In this document: piece after piece, positions 16,911 through 26,001 of the stretch
Layout: every line of letters begins with the position of its first letter
Position numbering within the stretch: the stretch's first letter is position 1
Notes under the pieces: model-generated
What the model was told of the DNA's origin: nothing
Databases searched by the model: none
Seen by the model: the letters and a program-made list of their open reading frames with translations, nothing else
NCBI GenBank assembly: GCA_902570035.1
Contig: CACFWO010000001.1
Location: 1-64,000, forward strand
DNA length: 64,000 nt
Direction: 5' to 3'
Source: an uncultured SAR86 cluster bacterium
Lineage (GTDB): Bacteria; Pseudomonadota; Gammaproteobacteria; Magnimaribacterales; AG-339-G14
Made by a program: the position numbers and the translations under genes

Positions 16911-19020
16911 AAAATCCTTCATTGAGGTATTCTAAAAAGTGAGATGAAGAATTTTCAATAAACCCGCCTAAATCTAATGATCCAGATAACATTGCGCCGC
17001 CATCTCTTGTTAAATTCTTCCATACAAACTTCGCGTTATTCTTCCTGTACTTACTAGATACAACGTCTAAAGGAATTGAGAAATAAAGACCTTTATCAAA
17101 GCTTCCTTCTCCAAACTCAAAAGCTGAGATATCTGTTTTTGTGGCAAAAAACCCAACAGTAAAGCCTGTTTTAAAAGTTTTTGAAAGATTTAAAGTAATG
17201 CCTGAGTCCTTAGCCAAATACCTTCCTCCTGATAAAATCATCTTTACGCCATCTAGAGGGGTTTCCCATATAAAGTTTAAATGACCTGTAAAGGTCTCAT
17301 AATTCCTAAAACTAAATCTTTGATTAAATTCTCTTTGCTTGACCCAATAATAATTAGCAGTCAGATACCATGGTTTTTTAATATCTCTAAATAGAACCTC
17401 TCCTCCGACACCTCCAAACATCTCCTCAAATAGTCCTATTTTAAGTCCTCCAAAAAAAAGATAATCTTTTGAGTAAATTGGATTAAACATATGAGAGAAA
17501 GTAAGTTTTTTTAGGACATATCTTTCTTTTAAGTACTCTCTTACATCAGATCTTACTTTTGGAAGTCTCGAATAAGCTTTTAGTCTCAATTGGTCAAGGT
17601 TCTGAAAGATTCCCAGTCCAACAGTTGAATCAAAAAAAGTATTTTTATTTAAAATTATACCTCCGGAAGTCAGAAGTCCAATTTGACCAGAATAGAATGC
17701 TTCAGGAGCCCCTACATGATTTTTTAAATCGGGTTTTATCCCCCAGGTATATAAAGGAAAATTAATGTTTCCCTTAAAAATTCTGTTTTCGTCATTATCT
17801 AAATAAAAGTTCTCGTAAGAAATATATTTTTTTACTTCTGCGAAGGAGATGGAATTATTCATAAATTGTCTGAATTTATCTAATGGAAATTTAATTGATC
17901 CAGTCTTAACGTTTCCGGTCTGAAAAATAATTGATACATTCTTTATGTTTCTGGTTAAAAGAACTTTATCGATAATTTGGATAACTCTTTTAGCGGCTAT
18001 GTTTAAGTTCCTATACTTTGATTGATCCACTGATATCATGAGATCGCTATTTCTTATATAGATTTCTTGAGTATATATTTGGTATCTGGATAACAGGAGA
18101 TTAATTGTTCCTGAGAAAACTGCATCACTGGATGATAAAAGATCTGTGTCTTCTTTTGAGAAATTAATAGGATTGATGACTTCATTTTTTGGTATTAGCT
18201 GTCTGGAATAATTTGCCTTGTAAGAAAGTCCAAAACCTATATCAACTCCACGGTGCTTGAATAAATTTATGTCAAAATATTTTGATGCAGGTATTGCCAA
18301 ACCAAAGCTATAATCTGATTCTTTTTTCAGATTGAATGGATTGGATTTATCGTAATCCATTTTAAATCTTATTCCCGAATATTTATTTAAGTAAGAGAAG
18401 CCGTAAAAGGCAGACGCTTTAGGGCCTCTAAAGAATTTTTTGAATTCTAAATCTCCCCCTAATCCATAACCAGTTGGTCTTGTTGAGTATGACTCATCAA
18501 TATCAATGAAAGGATTTTTAATACCTTTACTTTCTGAAAGAGAGCCCCATCCTAATCCCGCTGTAAGATCAAAATCACCAATCTTTTTTGAAGTTACAAC
18601 ATATTCTCCTCCAAATTTTCCTGTACCGATAAAATCTCTAAATCCAATACTTAACTCAGGAAATCTTTCTGTCTCTTCAATCAATTTAATTTTTAAATTA
18701 AAACTTTTATCTTTATAAGTCTGGTCACCGGAAAAAGATTTATATGGACTGTATTTACTTGTATTAATATCAGCGTATCTCAAAGAAACTTCCATCCAGT
18801 CAAAAGGATTAGCGGTGATGAATAAGGAGTTTATGGGATCTGAATTTACAAGGTGAAGTTTTAAATTTCCCTCCTTGAGAATTCTTGAAGAGGGTATATT
18901 TATTAGACCAATTTCTCCATGTAGATTAGAAGTAAGTCCAACATCTGAATAAATATAGTCTTCTATTGAGCCATGGATGCTTACAGAAAAAATTAAAAAA
19001 AAAAGTAACCTTTTTTTAAT
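16903..19020 (-). CDS. YjbH/GfcD-type outer-membrane exopolysaccharide protein, ATT start
   Basis: A 705-aa YjbH family protein, predicted beta-rich and outer-membrane. Conventional start codons only allow a start at ATG 18795 (630 aa), which would remove the signal peptide and the family's N-terminal GLINIPSSRILKEG-like motif. The frame stays open back to a TAG at 19032-19030. It has no ATG, GTG or TTG before 18795, but an ATT at 19018-19020 has AGGA seven bases upstream and is followed by a textbook signal peptide (KKRLLFFFLIFSVSIHG). Length then matches E. coli YjbH (about 700 aa). The ATT overlaps the stop of the SLBB exporter gene. An indel error in the nearby A/T homopolymers is the alternative. 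Confidence 0.82.
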   Translation of the reverse strand: MKKRLLFFLIFSVSIHGSIEDYIYSDVGLTSNLHGEIGLINIPSSRILKEGNLKLHLVNSDPINSLFITANPFDWMEVSLRYADINTSKYSPYKSFSGDQTYKDKSFNLKIKLIEETERFPELSIGFRDFIGTGKFGGEYVVTSKKIGDFDLTAGLGWGSLSESKGIKNPFIDIDESYSTRPTGYGLGGDLEFKKFFRGPKASAFYGFSYLNKYSGIRFKMDYDKSNPFNLKKESDYSFGLAIPASKYFDINLFKHRGVDIGFGLSYKANYSRQLIPKNEVINPINFSKEDTDLLSSSDAVFSGTINLLLSRYQIYTQEIYIRNSDLMISVDQSKYRNLNIAAKRVIQIIDKVLLTRNIKNVSIIFQTGNVKTGSIKFPLDKFRQFMNNSISFAEVKKYISYENFYLDNDENRIFKGNINFPLYTWGIKPDLKNHVGAPEAFYSGQIGLLTSGGIILNKNTFFDSTVGLGIFQNLDQLRLKAYSRLPKVRSDVREYLKERYVLKKLTFSHMFNPIYSKDYLFFGGLKIGLFEEMFGGVGGEVLFRDIKKPWYLTANYYWVKQREFNQRFSFRNYETFTGHLNFIWETPLDGVKMILSGGRYLAKDSGITLNLSKTFKTGFTVGFFATKTDISAFEFGEGSFDKGLYFSIPLDVVSSKYRKNNAKFVWKNLTRDGGAMLSGSLDLGGFIENSSSHFLEYLNEGFYE

Positions 19021-21607
19021 TGTTATTTCCTAAGGCTGCAATAGCGGCAGCGCTAGTTGCGAAATTTGAAATTATTGGAAACAGAACTTGAGAAAATACC
19101 AACCAATCAAATGGGTTAGGATCTCTTGGGACAATCAACGAGGTACCAGGCGCTAAGTCTGGAGAGTTTGGCCAATTTCTGACTCTTGATGCCATACCAT
19201 TTGGATAAATGACCAAGGTACGATTTTTATCTGCTTCTTCAGAATACCCTCCGGCTTGATTAATGTAATCCTTTACTTTGAATGAAGGGTTAAAAGTAAA
19301 GCTGGTTGGAGATAAAACTTGACCAGAAACTGTTACAGTTGAAGGCCTATCTGGGATAAAAATTCTGTCTCCTGGCTCGAGAAGAATGTCTCTTTCTGGA
19401 AATTTTTCTAAAGTATCTAAATCCAACTCAGTCACAACTCTCCCAATAGGATCAATATTTTCTAAATCAGTAATGAGTCTTGATATAGATGTTAATGCCA
19501 ATGTTGGATCTCCTCCAACCGAAGAAATTCTTCCGCTCGAAATTGCCGTTGCAATGGATTGTTCTAATTGATCTGCAGATTTTAAAAATGCAATTTTTTC
19601 TTTTTCTGCTACAGATTTTCTGGCTAAAATCCCACCATATGGAAAGGCGTTAGATTTATATCCACCCGCTCTTCTTATAATTTCAGATAATCTATCTCCT
19701 TGTTTTGCTCCGTAGATGCCTGGATTCTTAAAAGCTCCTTCCAGTGAAATTGAAAAGATATCATTTTGAACTTTTGATGATAAATTTGCATAAAAACCAG
19801 AATTAACTCCTAATTCAATTAAATCTTTATTTGAAGCATCATTTAATTTTAAGGAAATACCATCATCAGTATAGAGATCAATAATTCCTGAAAATTTATC
19901 TGATGCGCCGCCAGCATAAGAAAGCAAATCTGAGATTGAAGCAATATTAAAAGATGGATATATTCCTGGATTTCTTATCTCTCCCGAAAGAACAGAAGAG
20001 TTTTCTAAAGCAAATATAACTAAATAAGGCTTAGCTTCAAAAATTCTTGGGCATGCATCAACAAATTCGAGTTGATCAATGGGATCTATATCTGGATTTG
20101 GAAGGTATTTAGACTTAACAAATTTTATAGATGAAGATAATGACTGTTTAGCCAACATTTGAAGTGATTTACACTGAAATCTATCTAAATTACTTCGCTT
20201 AAAATAATCAGAAAGTACTTCGGACTCCTTATTTTTTAATATACCTAAAGCATCTGCAACCAAAATAGAGTTCAAAAAAGCTATATCTTTTTTAGATAAA
20301 ACATAAATTATGTCATTTGGCTGAAGTTTGGTACTGCTACCATCGTTGTCATATAAATTTGTCTTTAAAAGACTTTTGGAACCGTAATTATTTTCTCTTT
20401 CAATTATTGCAAATGGAGCATACGTTGACTCATAAAAATCTTCAGGTTTGATTAATTCTTCAAGGGTAAGGTTAGGTTCAAATGCAACAGAACCGGAAGC
20501 AGAAATTTCTCCAACAATTTTAACAACGTTTCTGGGGGTATTTGGAAGGCTGTGGATAAATATTTCATCGCCGTCCTTCAATGGAACATTTATTATTTCT
20601 CTGAGAGAGTAGTTCTTGAATATTCTTTCGCCGTTTTCAGCATATGAACTCAAAGTAATATTATTTTGATCTGCTTTATTTGTAAAACCGGATGAAAAAG
20701 AAATCAAATCAGAAAAGTTTTCATCTTTGATTAATTCAAATTGCGCTTGATTTTTAACCTGCCCAGATATAGTGACAGCCTTGCCTATTGGGTTGATGAC
20801 TATGGCATCGTTAGATTGAAGTTTTATGTCATTTTTTATATTTCCTTTTATTAGGAATTCATAAAAATCTAGAACTGCAATTTCCTGACCGTCTCTTTTT
20901 ACAGATATATTTCTCAGAGAGCCATTTTGTGAGGGTCCTCCAGAAAAAAATAGAACATTAGATATATTAGACAAAGAGCTGACCGTATAAGCGCCAGGAC
21001 TATATGCGTTTCCTAAAACAAAAATTTGGATAGACCTAATTTTCGCTAGAGAAATATCAGAACTTACCCCAATTAAGGAGGCTTTAATGACTGAATTTAT
21101 TTTATTTTTAGCTTCCTGAAAATTTAAACCTGAAACCTCTATAGAGCCTGTTTCAGGAATAGTGATATTTCCCTCTCTATTAACTGGCACAAGCCTGTTA
21201 ACTGTTATAGATCCAAAAAGTTGGATTTTTAGTTCATCTCCAGGACCTAGAGTATAGTCCATTGGAGCTGGAGCTAGATCAATAGGAGCAAATGTTGATG
21301 GAGATTCTTTGAATAAATCTAAACCGAAAACTTTATTTGAATACAAAGAATCAAAATTTATTTCATTGGCTAAATCATTATTGAGAATTTTTGGTTTTGA
21401 GCTTTGAAAAGAAGGATTATCAAAGTCATCCATCTTAATTTCTTCTCTAATGGGCTTACCAGTTTGGATTCCTAGTTTAGCTGTGATGCTCTCAGCTTGA
21501 GAAGCTGGCAGCATATTGAGCAATTCTAAGTCTTCTTGTGATTGAGTAAAACCGAAAGAAGATGCAAAAGTTGCTATAAAAATTAAAAACTTAGAAAAAA
21601 ATGACAT
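19016..21607 (-). CDS. Polysaccharide export protein with PES and multiple SLBB domains (Wza/GfcE-like)
   Basis: An 863-aa envelope protein with a signal peptide (1-21 approx.), a polysaccharide-export domain starting at YTLGPGDELKIQLFG (about 117-131), and at least four SLBB-type segments carrying G-x-V-x-N/S-P-G patterns (ISGQVKNQAQF, LSGEIRNPGIYPS, LEGAFKNPGIYG, VSGQVLSPTSF). It is about twice the length of Wza. It is the likely export channel or periplasmic conduit working with the downstream YjbH and YjbF proteins. It starts inside the nadK stop codon (TAATG) and its stop overlaps the yjbH ATT. Confidence 0.88.
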   Translation of the reverse strand: MSFFSKFLIFIATFASSFGFTQSQEDLELLNMLPASQAESITAKLGIQTGKPIREEIKMDDFDNPSFQSSKPKILNNDLANEINFDSLYSNKVFGLDLFKESPSTFAPIDLAPAPMDYTLGPGDELKIQLFGSITVNRLVPVNREGNITIPETGSIEVSGLNFQEAKNKINSVIKASLIGVSSDISLAKIRSIQIFVLGNAYSPGAYTVSSLSNISNVLFFSGGPSQNGSLRNISVKRDGQEIAVLDFYEFLIKGNIKNDIKLQSNDAIVINPIGKAVTISGQVKNQAQFELIKDENFSDLISFSSGFTNKADQNNITLSSYAENGERIFKNYSLREIINVPLKDGDEIFIHSLPNTPRNVVKIVGEISASGSVAFEPNLTLEELIKPEDFYESTYAPFAIIERENNYGSKSLLKTNLYDNDGSSTKLQPNDIIYVLSKKDIAFLNSILVADALGILKNKESEVLSDYFKRSNLDRFQCKSLQMLAKQSLSSSIKFVKSKYLPNPDIDPIDQLEFVDACPRIFEAKPYLVIFALENSSVLSGEIRNPGIYPSFNIASISDLLSYAGGASDKFSGIIDLYTDDGISLKLNDASNKDLIELGVNSGFYANLSSKVQNDIFSISLEGAFKNPGIYGAKQGDRLSEIIRRAGGYKSNAFPYGGILARKSVAEKEKIAFLKSADQLEQSIATAISSGRISSVGGDPTLALTSISRLITDLENIDPIGRVVTELDLDTLEKFPERDILLEPGDRIFIPDRPSTVTVSGQVLSPTSFTFNPSFKVKDYINQAGGYSEEADKNRTLVIYPNGMASRVRNWPNSPDLAPGTSLIVPRDPNPFDWLVFSQVLFPIISNFATSAAAIAALGNNN

Positions 21608-22461
21608 TATTGAATTTTTTTAAGGTTTTCTATGGATACTGCCCAGCCCAATTTAGTTCTGCATGCTTCAAAGTAATTATAGTCTTTTGGATGATAAAGT
21701 TTAAAAGTTTTTTTTGTATTAAGAACTTTAAGACCGTTTCTTTTGTATTTTAAATTTTTCTTTCCATCAACAAAAACTTGGATGCTGCTAAGGTCTTTAT
21801 TTTTAATCTTTATTTTTACCTCTTCTTTACCCGATAGAAGCAAACTATGAGATGAGGAGCTATGAGAAAACATAGGTAACAAGGAGAGAGCGTCCAATTT
21901 AGGTGAAATGATTGGGCCTCCGCCAGAATAGGAATAAGCTGTTGAACCGGTACTTGAAGAAACAATCAAACCATCAGCACGTAAATTATAAATAACTTGA
22001 TTTTGAATACTTAATTCTAGTTCCAACATCTTAGTTACAGAACCAGAATGAATAACTACTTCGTTCACAAATATTTCTTTTTTACCTTCCACGGAGAAGG
22101 TTTCATAAATAGGACGCTTTTCTTGTAAATATTTGCCCTTGATAATATCCGAAAGATTAGAAATCTTGCTTAACTGTAAATCTGTTAAAAAACCTACATT
22201 TCCAAGATTAATTCCTAAAAAAGGTATATTCAAATCATTGAGACTTCTTATGGATCCTATCATTGTTCCGTCACCACCTAGAACAAGTATCAAATCAGAT
22301 TCTGATATCTTTTTTATGCTCGTACCGCTTATAGAATTAATATTCGTTGATGAAACAAGGGACGCTCCAGAATTTTCTATAGTTTTTTCAACAGACGAAA
22401 GAATCTCATCCGTTTTCCTTGAGCCAGATAAAATCACTGAAATTTTGTTAATTTTTTTCAT
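21607..22461 (-). CDS. nadK: NAD kinase
   Basis: NadK phosphorylates NAD to NADP. The 284-aa protein has the GGDGTMIGSIR motif near residues 61-71, the LGNVGFLTDL segment, the NE dipeptide in FVNEVVIH, and the GSTAYSYSGGGPI motif. It overlaps yhhQ upstream by 14 bp and shares one base with the SLBB gene downstream, so this housekeeping gene is embedded in the exopolysaccharide operon. Confidence 0.95.
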   Translation of the reverse strand: MKKINKISVILSGSRKTDEILSSVEKTIENSGASLVSSTNINSISGTSIKKISESDLILVLGGDGTMIGSIRSLNDLNIPFLGINLGNVGFLTDLQLSKISNLSDIIKGKYLQEKRPIYETFSVEGKKEIFVNEVVIHSGSVTKMLELELSIQNQVIYNLRADGLIVSSSTGSTAYSYSGGGPIISPKLDALSLLPMFSHSSSSHSLLLSGKEEVKIKIKNKDLSSIQVFVDGKKNLKYKRNGLKVLNTKKTFKLYHPKDYNYFEACRTKLGWAVSIENLKKIQ

Positions 22462-23182
22462 AATAAGGAGTCCAATTTCTCACAATGTAGATAAATATGG
22501 TATCCAATATCGCAATTATAATTTTAAAAATATATTTAGTTAATGCTATTGAAAGTGCAACTATGAATGTTAGCTCTCCAGCAATAACCCAGACAAAAGT
22601 GTAAATAAATGTATCCAGTGCCTGAGAGGAAAGAGTTGAAATATTGTTTCTAAGCCATAAGTATTTGCCTTTAGTCAGGTCTTTAATTTTATTAAAAAGC
22701 CATACATCAAAAGTTTGACTGATTAAGTATGCACTAATTGATCCAATTACGAATATAGGCGAATAGAATGCAAGAGTTTGAATTGCTGAATGTACTGATT
22801 GCGAGGATGCAGCAATTTCTGAAGGTAGATAGTATGTACTTAGAACTAAGGTAAACATAATTACTATGTTTGATATTGCGCCAAGTATTACTGCTATATT
22901 TGCTTCTCTTCTGCTGTATCTTTCGCTTATCAAATCAGTAGCAAAATATATTCCAGAGTACATTATAGCTCCCATACTAACTGTAAAGGTCTGACCGAAA
23001 AGATTTAGGTCGCTTACTTTGCCGCCTTGAAGATTTGCCAACATTATTCCGAGTGTGACGGCAATGTAAAGACCTCTAAGACCAAATAATTTAAATAAAA
23101 TAACAGTAATTGATAAGTCATAAAAAACTGTAAAAACCCATAATAATTCAGGGTTTTCTGATAGAAATGAAAAAAAATTCAT
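22448..23182 (-). CDS. yhhQ: Queuosine precursor transporter, YhhQ/VUT family
   Basis: A 244-aa multi-span inner-membrane protein of the VUT_1 family, which imports queuine precursors (preQ0/preQ1) for tRNA queuosine synthesis. Six or so hydrophobic segments are visible. The characteristic ATDLISERYSRREA loop near residues 84-97 and the SQTFDVWLFNKIK and DTFIYTFVWVIAG segments match the family. First gene of the minus-strand yhhQ-nadK-export cluster, divergent from the acyl-CoA dehydrogenase genes. Confidence 0.9.
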   Translation of the reverse strand: MNFFSFLSENPELLWVFTVFYDLSITVILFKLFGLRGLYIAVTLGIMLANLQGGKVSDLNLFGQTFTVSMGAIMYSGIYFATDLISERYSRREANIAVILGAISNIVIMFTLVLSTYYLPSEIAASSQSVHSAIQTLAFYSPIFVIGSISAYLISQTFDVWLFNKIKDLTKGKYLWLRNNISTLSSQALDTFIYTFVWVIAGELTFIVALSIALTKYIFKIIIAILDTIFIYIVRNWTPYYEKN

Positions 23183-23251
23183 AAACTTATTATTGTTAGC
23201 TTGCGTAGCATAGATTATTCTAGGTGTTTGTACATAATAAATGAGGTACTT

Positions 23252-24472
23252 ATGTCAGATTTAAACTCTTTCAGAAATGAAACAAGGGATTGGTTAGAAG
23301 CAAATTGTCCAGAATCAATGAGAACTCCAATGTCTCAAGGAGATGTTGTTTGGGGTGGAAGAAAAGTTGAATTTAAGGATCCTGATCAAAAAGTTTGGAT
23401 GGATAGAATGGGTGAAAGAGGTTGGACCTGTCCTACATGGCCTAAAGAATATGGTGGCGGCGGACTCAATTTTGAAGAAAATAAAGTCCTGCAAGAAGAA
23501 TTAATGAGAATTAAAGCCAGACCTGCACTCAATAGCTTTGGTATTTGGATGTTAGGCCCAGCACTTCTTGAATATGGAACAGAAGAACAAAAATTGAAAC
23601 ATATTCCAAAAATAGTGAAAGGAGAAATTAGATGGTGTCAAGGTTACAGTGAGCCTGGAAGCGGTTCTGATCTTGCTAGTCTCAAGACTAAGGCTGAAGA
23701 TCAAGGCGAGCAATACTTAATTAATGGTCAAAAAGTTTGGACTTCATACGCAGATGAGTGCGATATGATTTTTACTCTTGTTAGAACAGGTCCTTTAGAA
23801 CCAAAACATGAAGGGATAAGTTTTCTTCTTATAGATATGGATCAAGAAGGTGTAACTACAAAGCCAATCAAACTAATATCTGGGAAATCACCTTTTTGTG
23901 AAACTTTCTTTGATAATGCTACTGCTCCTAAAGAAAATCTTGTTGGAGGTTTAAACAAAGGATGGTCTGTGGCTAAAAGATTACTTCAGTTTGAAAGAAA
24001 TATGATTGCAGGGATGGGTTTTGGTTCAGCATCTTCTGGATCCTCTAAAAAATCAGATGCAAAACCAACTTCCGGCTTGGCGACAATGGCTAAGAGATAC
24101 GTTGGTGAAAAGGAAGATAAACTCGATGATTCTGGTCTTAGAAATAAAATCATCGATCACGATATGAATTCTCAAGCGTTTGCGCTTACTTTGAGGAGAG
24201 CAGCTGAAGAATCAAAAAAATCCAATCAGGGTCCTAGCGCAGCTTCATCGATCTTTAAATATTATGGAACAGAAAACAACAAGCTTAGATATGAAATTAT
24301 GCTTGAAGCTATGGGTACTAAAGCTTTAGGTTGGGATGGTGCTGAATTTGGTCCTGAAGAACTTGCAATCACTAGAGAATGGCTAAGAACTAAGGCTAAC
24401 TCTATAGAAGGCGGAACCTCAGAAGTACAATTAAACGTTATTTCTAAGAGAGTTTTAGAACTTCCGCAATAA
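23252..24472 (+). CDS. Acyl-CoA dehydrogenase
   Basis: A 406-aa FAD-dependent acyl-CoA dehydrogenase. The WCQGYSEPGSGSDLASL motif (FAD/substrate site), the GQKVWTSYADECD segment and the C-terminal EGGTSEVQLNVISKR motif are typical. The start is ATG 23252 with GAGG upstream; an earlier in-frame TTG at 23201 adds unrelated residues. It lies 20 bp before a second, shorter acyl-CoA dehydrogenase, suggesting a two-subunit enzyme like the heteromeric ACADs used for sterols or branched acyl chains. The substrate is not deducible. Confidence 0.9.
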   Translation: MSDLNSFRNETRDWLEANCPESMRTPMSQGDVVWGGRKVEFKDPDQKVWMDRMGERGWTCPTWPKEYGGGGLNFEENKVLQEELMRIKARPALNSFGIWMLGPALLEYGTEEQKLKHIPKIVKGEIRWCQGYSEPGSGSDLASLKTKAEDQGEQYLINGQKVWTSYADECDMIFTLVRTGPLEPKHEGISFLLIDMDQEGVTTKPIKLISGKSPFCETFFDNATAPKENLVGGLNKGWSVAKRLLQFERNMIAGMGFGSASSGSSKKSDAKPTSGLATMAKRYVGEKEDKLDDSGLRNKIIDHDMNSQAFALTLRRAAEESKKSNQGPSAASSIFKYYGTENNKLRYEIMLEAMGTKALGWDGAEFGPEELAITREWLRTKANSIEGGTSEVQLNVISKRVLELPQ

Positions 24473-24492
24473 GATACTGTTTAGGGGGAAAA

Positions 24493-25614
24493 ATGTCACT
24501 TGTATTAAATGAGGAACAATCTTATCTAAAAGACACCGCTAGAGATTTTGCAAAAAACAAAACTCCGGTTAGTCACTTTAGAGGTGTCAGAGACTCAGAA
24601 AATCCTGAGTGTTTTGATCGTGAAATTTGGAAGGAAATGGCCAACCTAGGTTGGTCGGGAATACTTATTCCAGAAGAATATGGCGGTTCAGATTTTGGAG
24701 TTGCTGGAATAGGAGTTATTTTTGAAGAGCTCGGTAGAACTCTAACTCCCTCTCCGATGTTCTCTACTGCTGTCGTTTGTGCAAGCTTAATCAAGGAAGC
24801 TGGGAATGAAGATCAAAAAAAAGAGTATCTAACTAAAATAGCATCTGGAGATGTAACGCTTGCTTTTGCTCTTGAAGAATCAAGCAGACACTCTCCTACT
24901 AATCTTGAAACAGTTGCTAAAAAGGATGGAGATTCATACATTGTAAATGGAGAAAAAACATTTGTTCTTGATGGTGGTTTTGCTGACTTTTTAATAATTG
25001 CTGCTGATAGTGGTAAAGGAACATCTCTTTTCATTGCTAATAAAGATACTAAGGGCATTGATATTAAAGCAACGCCAATGGTGGACTCAAGAAATTCTGC
25101 CAATATTACATTCAATGACTTAAAGCTCTCTTCATCTGATCTGATTGGCGAAGAAAATGGCTCAGATCAAATTATCGAAGAAGTATTAGATATCTCAAGA
25201 TCGGTGATTTCCGCTGAGATGTTTGGAGGTATCCAAGAGGCTTTTGACGTGACATTGAATTACTTAAAAGAAAGAGATCAATTTGGTTCAAAGATAGGAT
25301 CCTTTCAAGCATTACAGCACAGAGCTGCGATAATGTTCAGTGAAATTGAGCTATGTAAATCATGCGTATTGGAATCCCTAACATCGTTTGATGAAGGTTC
25401 AAACGACATACCTAGATTAGCTAGTCTAGCTAAGGCAAAAATAGGGGAAGTATTTCATTTAGTATCTAACGAAGCCGTACAAATGCATGGTGGTATAGGT
25501 GTAACAGATGAATACGATATCGGTTTTTATCTTAAGAGAGCCAGAGTAGCAGAACAGATATTTGGCAACGTTCAATTTCATAAAGATAGATACGCAGAAT
25601 TGACAGGTTATTGA
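24493..25614 (+). CDS. Acyl-CoA dehydrogenase, second subunit
   Basis: A 373-aa ACAD family protein with the N-terminal helical domain, a LGWSGILIPEEYGG segment, and the C-terminal QALQHRAAIM and EAVQMHGGIGVTDEYDI motifs. The FAD-contact region is divergent (FALEESSRHSPTN instead of a TEP-GSD motif), as is common in the partner subunit of heteromeric ACADs. It is preceded by a strong AGGGGGA ribosome site and followed by mazG with a one-base overlap. Confidence 0.88.
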   Translation: MSLVLNEEQSYLKDTARDFAKNKTPVSHFRGVRDSENPECFDREIWKEMANLGWSGILIPEEYGGSDFGVAGIGVIFEELGRTLTPSPMFSTAVVCASLIKEAGNEDQKKEYLTKIASGDVTLAFALEESSRHSPTNLETVAKKDGDSYIVNGEKTFVLDGGFADFLIIAADSGKGTSLFIANKDTKGIDIKATPMVDSRNSANITFNDLKLSSSDLIGEENGSDQIIEEVLDISRSVISAEMFGGIQEAFDVTLNYLKERDQFGSKIGSFQALQHRAAIMFSEIELCKSCVLESLTSFDEGSNDIPRLASLAKAKIGEVFHLVSNEAVQMHGGIGVTDEYDIGFYLKRARVAEQIFGNVQFHKDRYAELTGY

Positions 25615-26000
25615 TGGCAAACATAGAAGATGTAAGTCATCTCTTGGAAGTCATGAAACAACTTAGAGATCCTGTTAAGGGATGCTCTTGGGATCTTGAA
25701 CAAGATCATGACTCCCTTATCCCATATCTTGAAGAAGAATCACAGGAATTAATAGAAGCTATTGAGTCCAAAAACTCAGATAATATCAAGGAAGAACTTG
25801 GCGATGTCCTTCTTCAGGTGATTTTTCACTCTCAGATATCACAAGAAAATAAGGAATTTGACTTTTTTGATGTGGTTGAGAATTTAAAACAAAAGTTAAT
25901 CAGAAGGCATCCTTACGTATTCGACAAAAGTAAAAAACATACCAAAGAGGAACAAACAGCTATGTGGAAAAAAATTAAGAGGGCAGAAAAAGGAGGATAA
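25614..26000 (+). CDS. mazG: MazG-family nucleoside triphosphate pyrophosphohydrolase, single domain
   Basis: MazG hydrolyses NTPs/dNTPs to monophosphates and pyrophosphate. Only one MazG domain (128 aa) is present, against about 260 aa with two domains in E. coli. The metal-binding pattern EEESQELIEAIE followed by KEELGDVLLQ (ExxE...ExxD) is intact, and the conserved RDPVKGCSWDLEQ start is present. The ATG at 25614 overlaps the previous stop (TGATG). The gene's last codons contain the AGGAGG that precedes the following acyltransferase gene. Confidence 0.9.
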   Translation: MANIEDVSHLLEVMKQLRDPVKGCSWDLEQDHDSLIPYLEEESQELIEAIESKNSDNIKEELGDVLLQVIFHSQISQENKEFDFFDVVENLKQKLIRRHPYVFDKSKKHTKEEQTAMWKKIKRAEKGG

Positions 26001-26001
26001 G

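Noticed and set aside
22133-22543. 136-aa plus-strand frame over nadK and yhhQ
   Set aside because: It is antisense to two well-recognised genes and has no family features.
25614-26000. MazG as part of a MazEF toxin-antitoxin locus
   Set aside because: No mazE or mazF frames are present; the neighbours are acyl-CoA dehydrogenase and acyltransferase genes.
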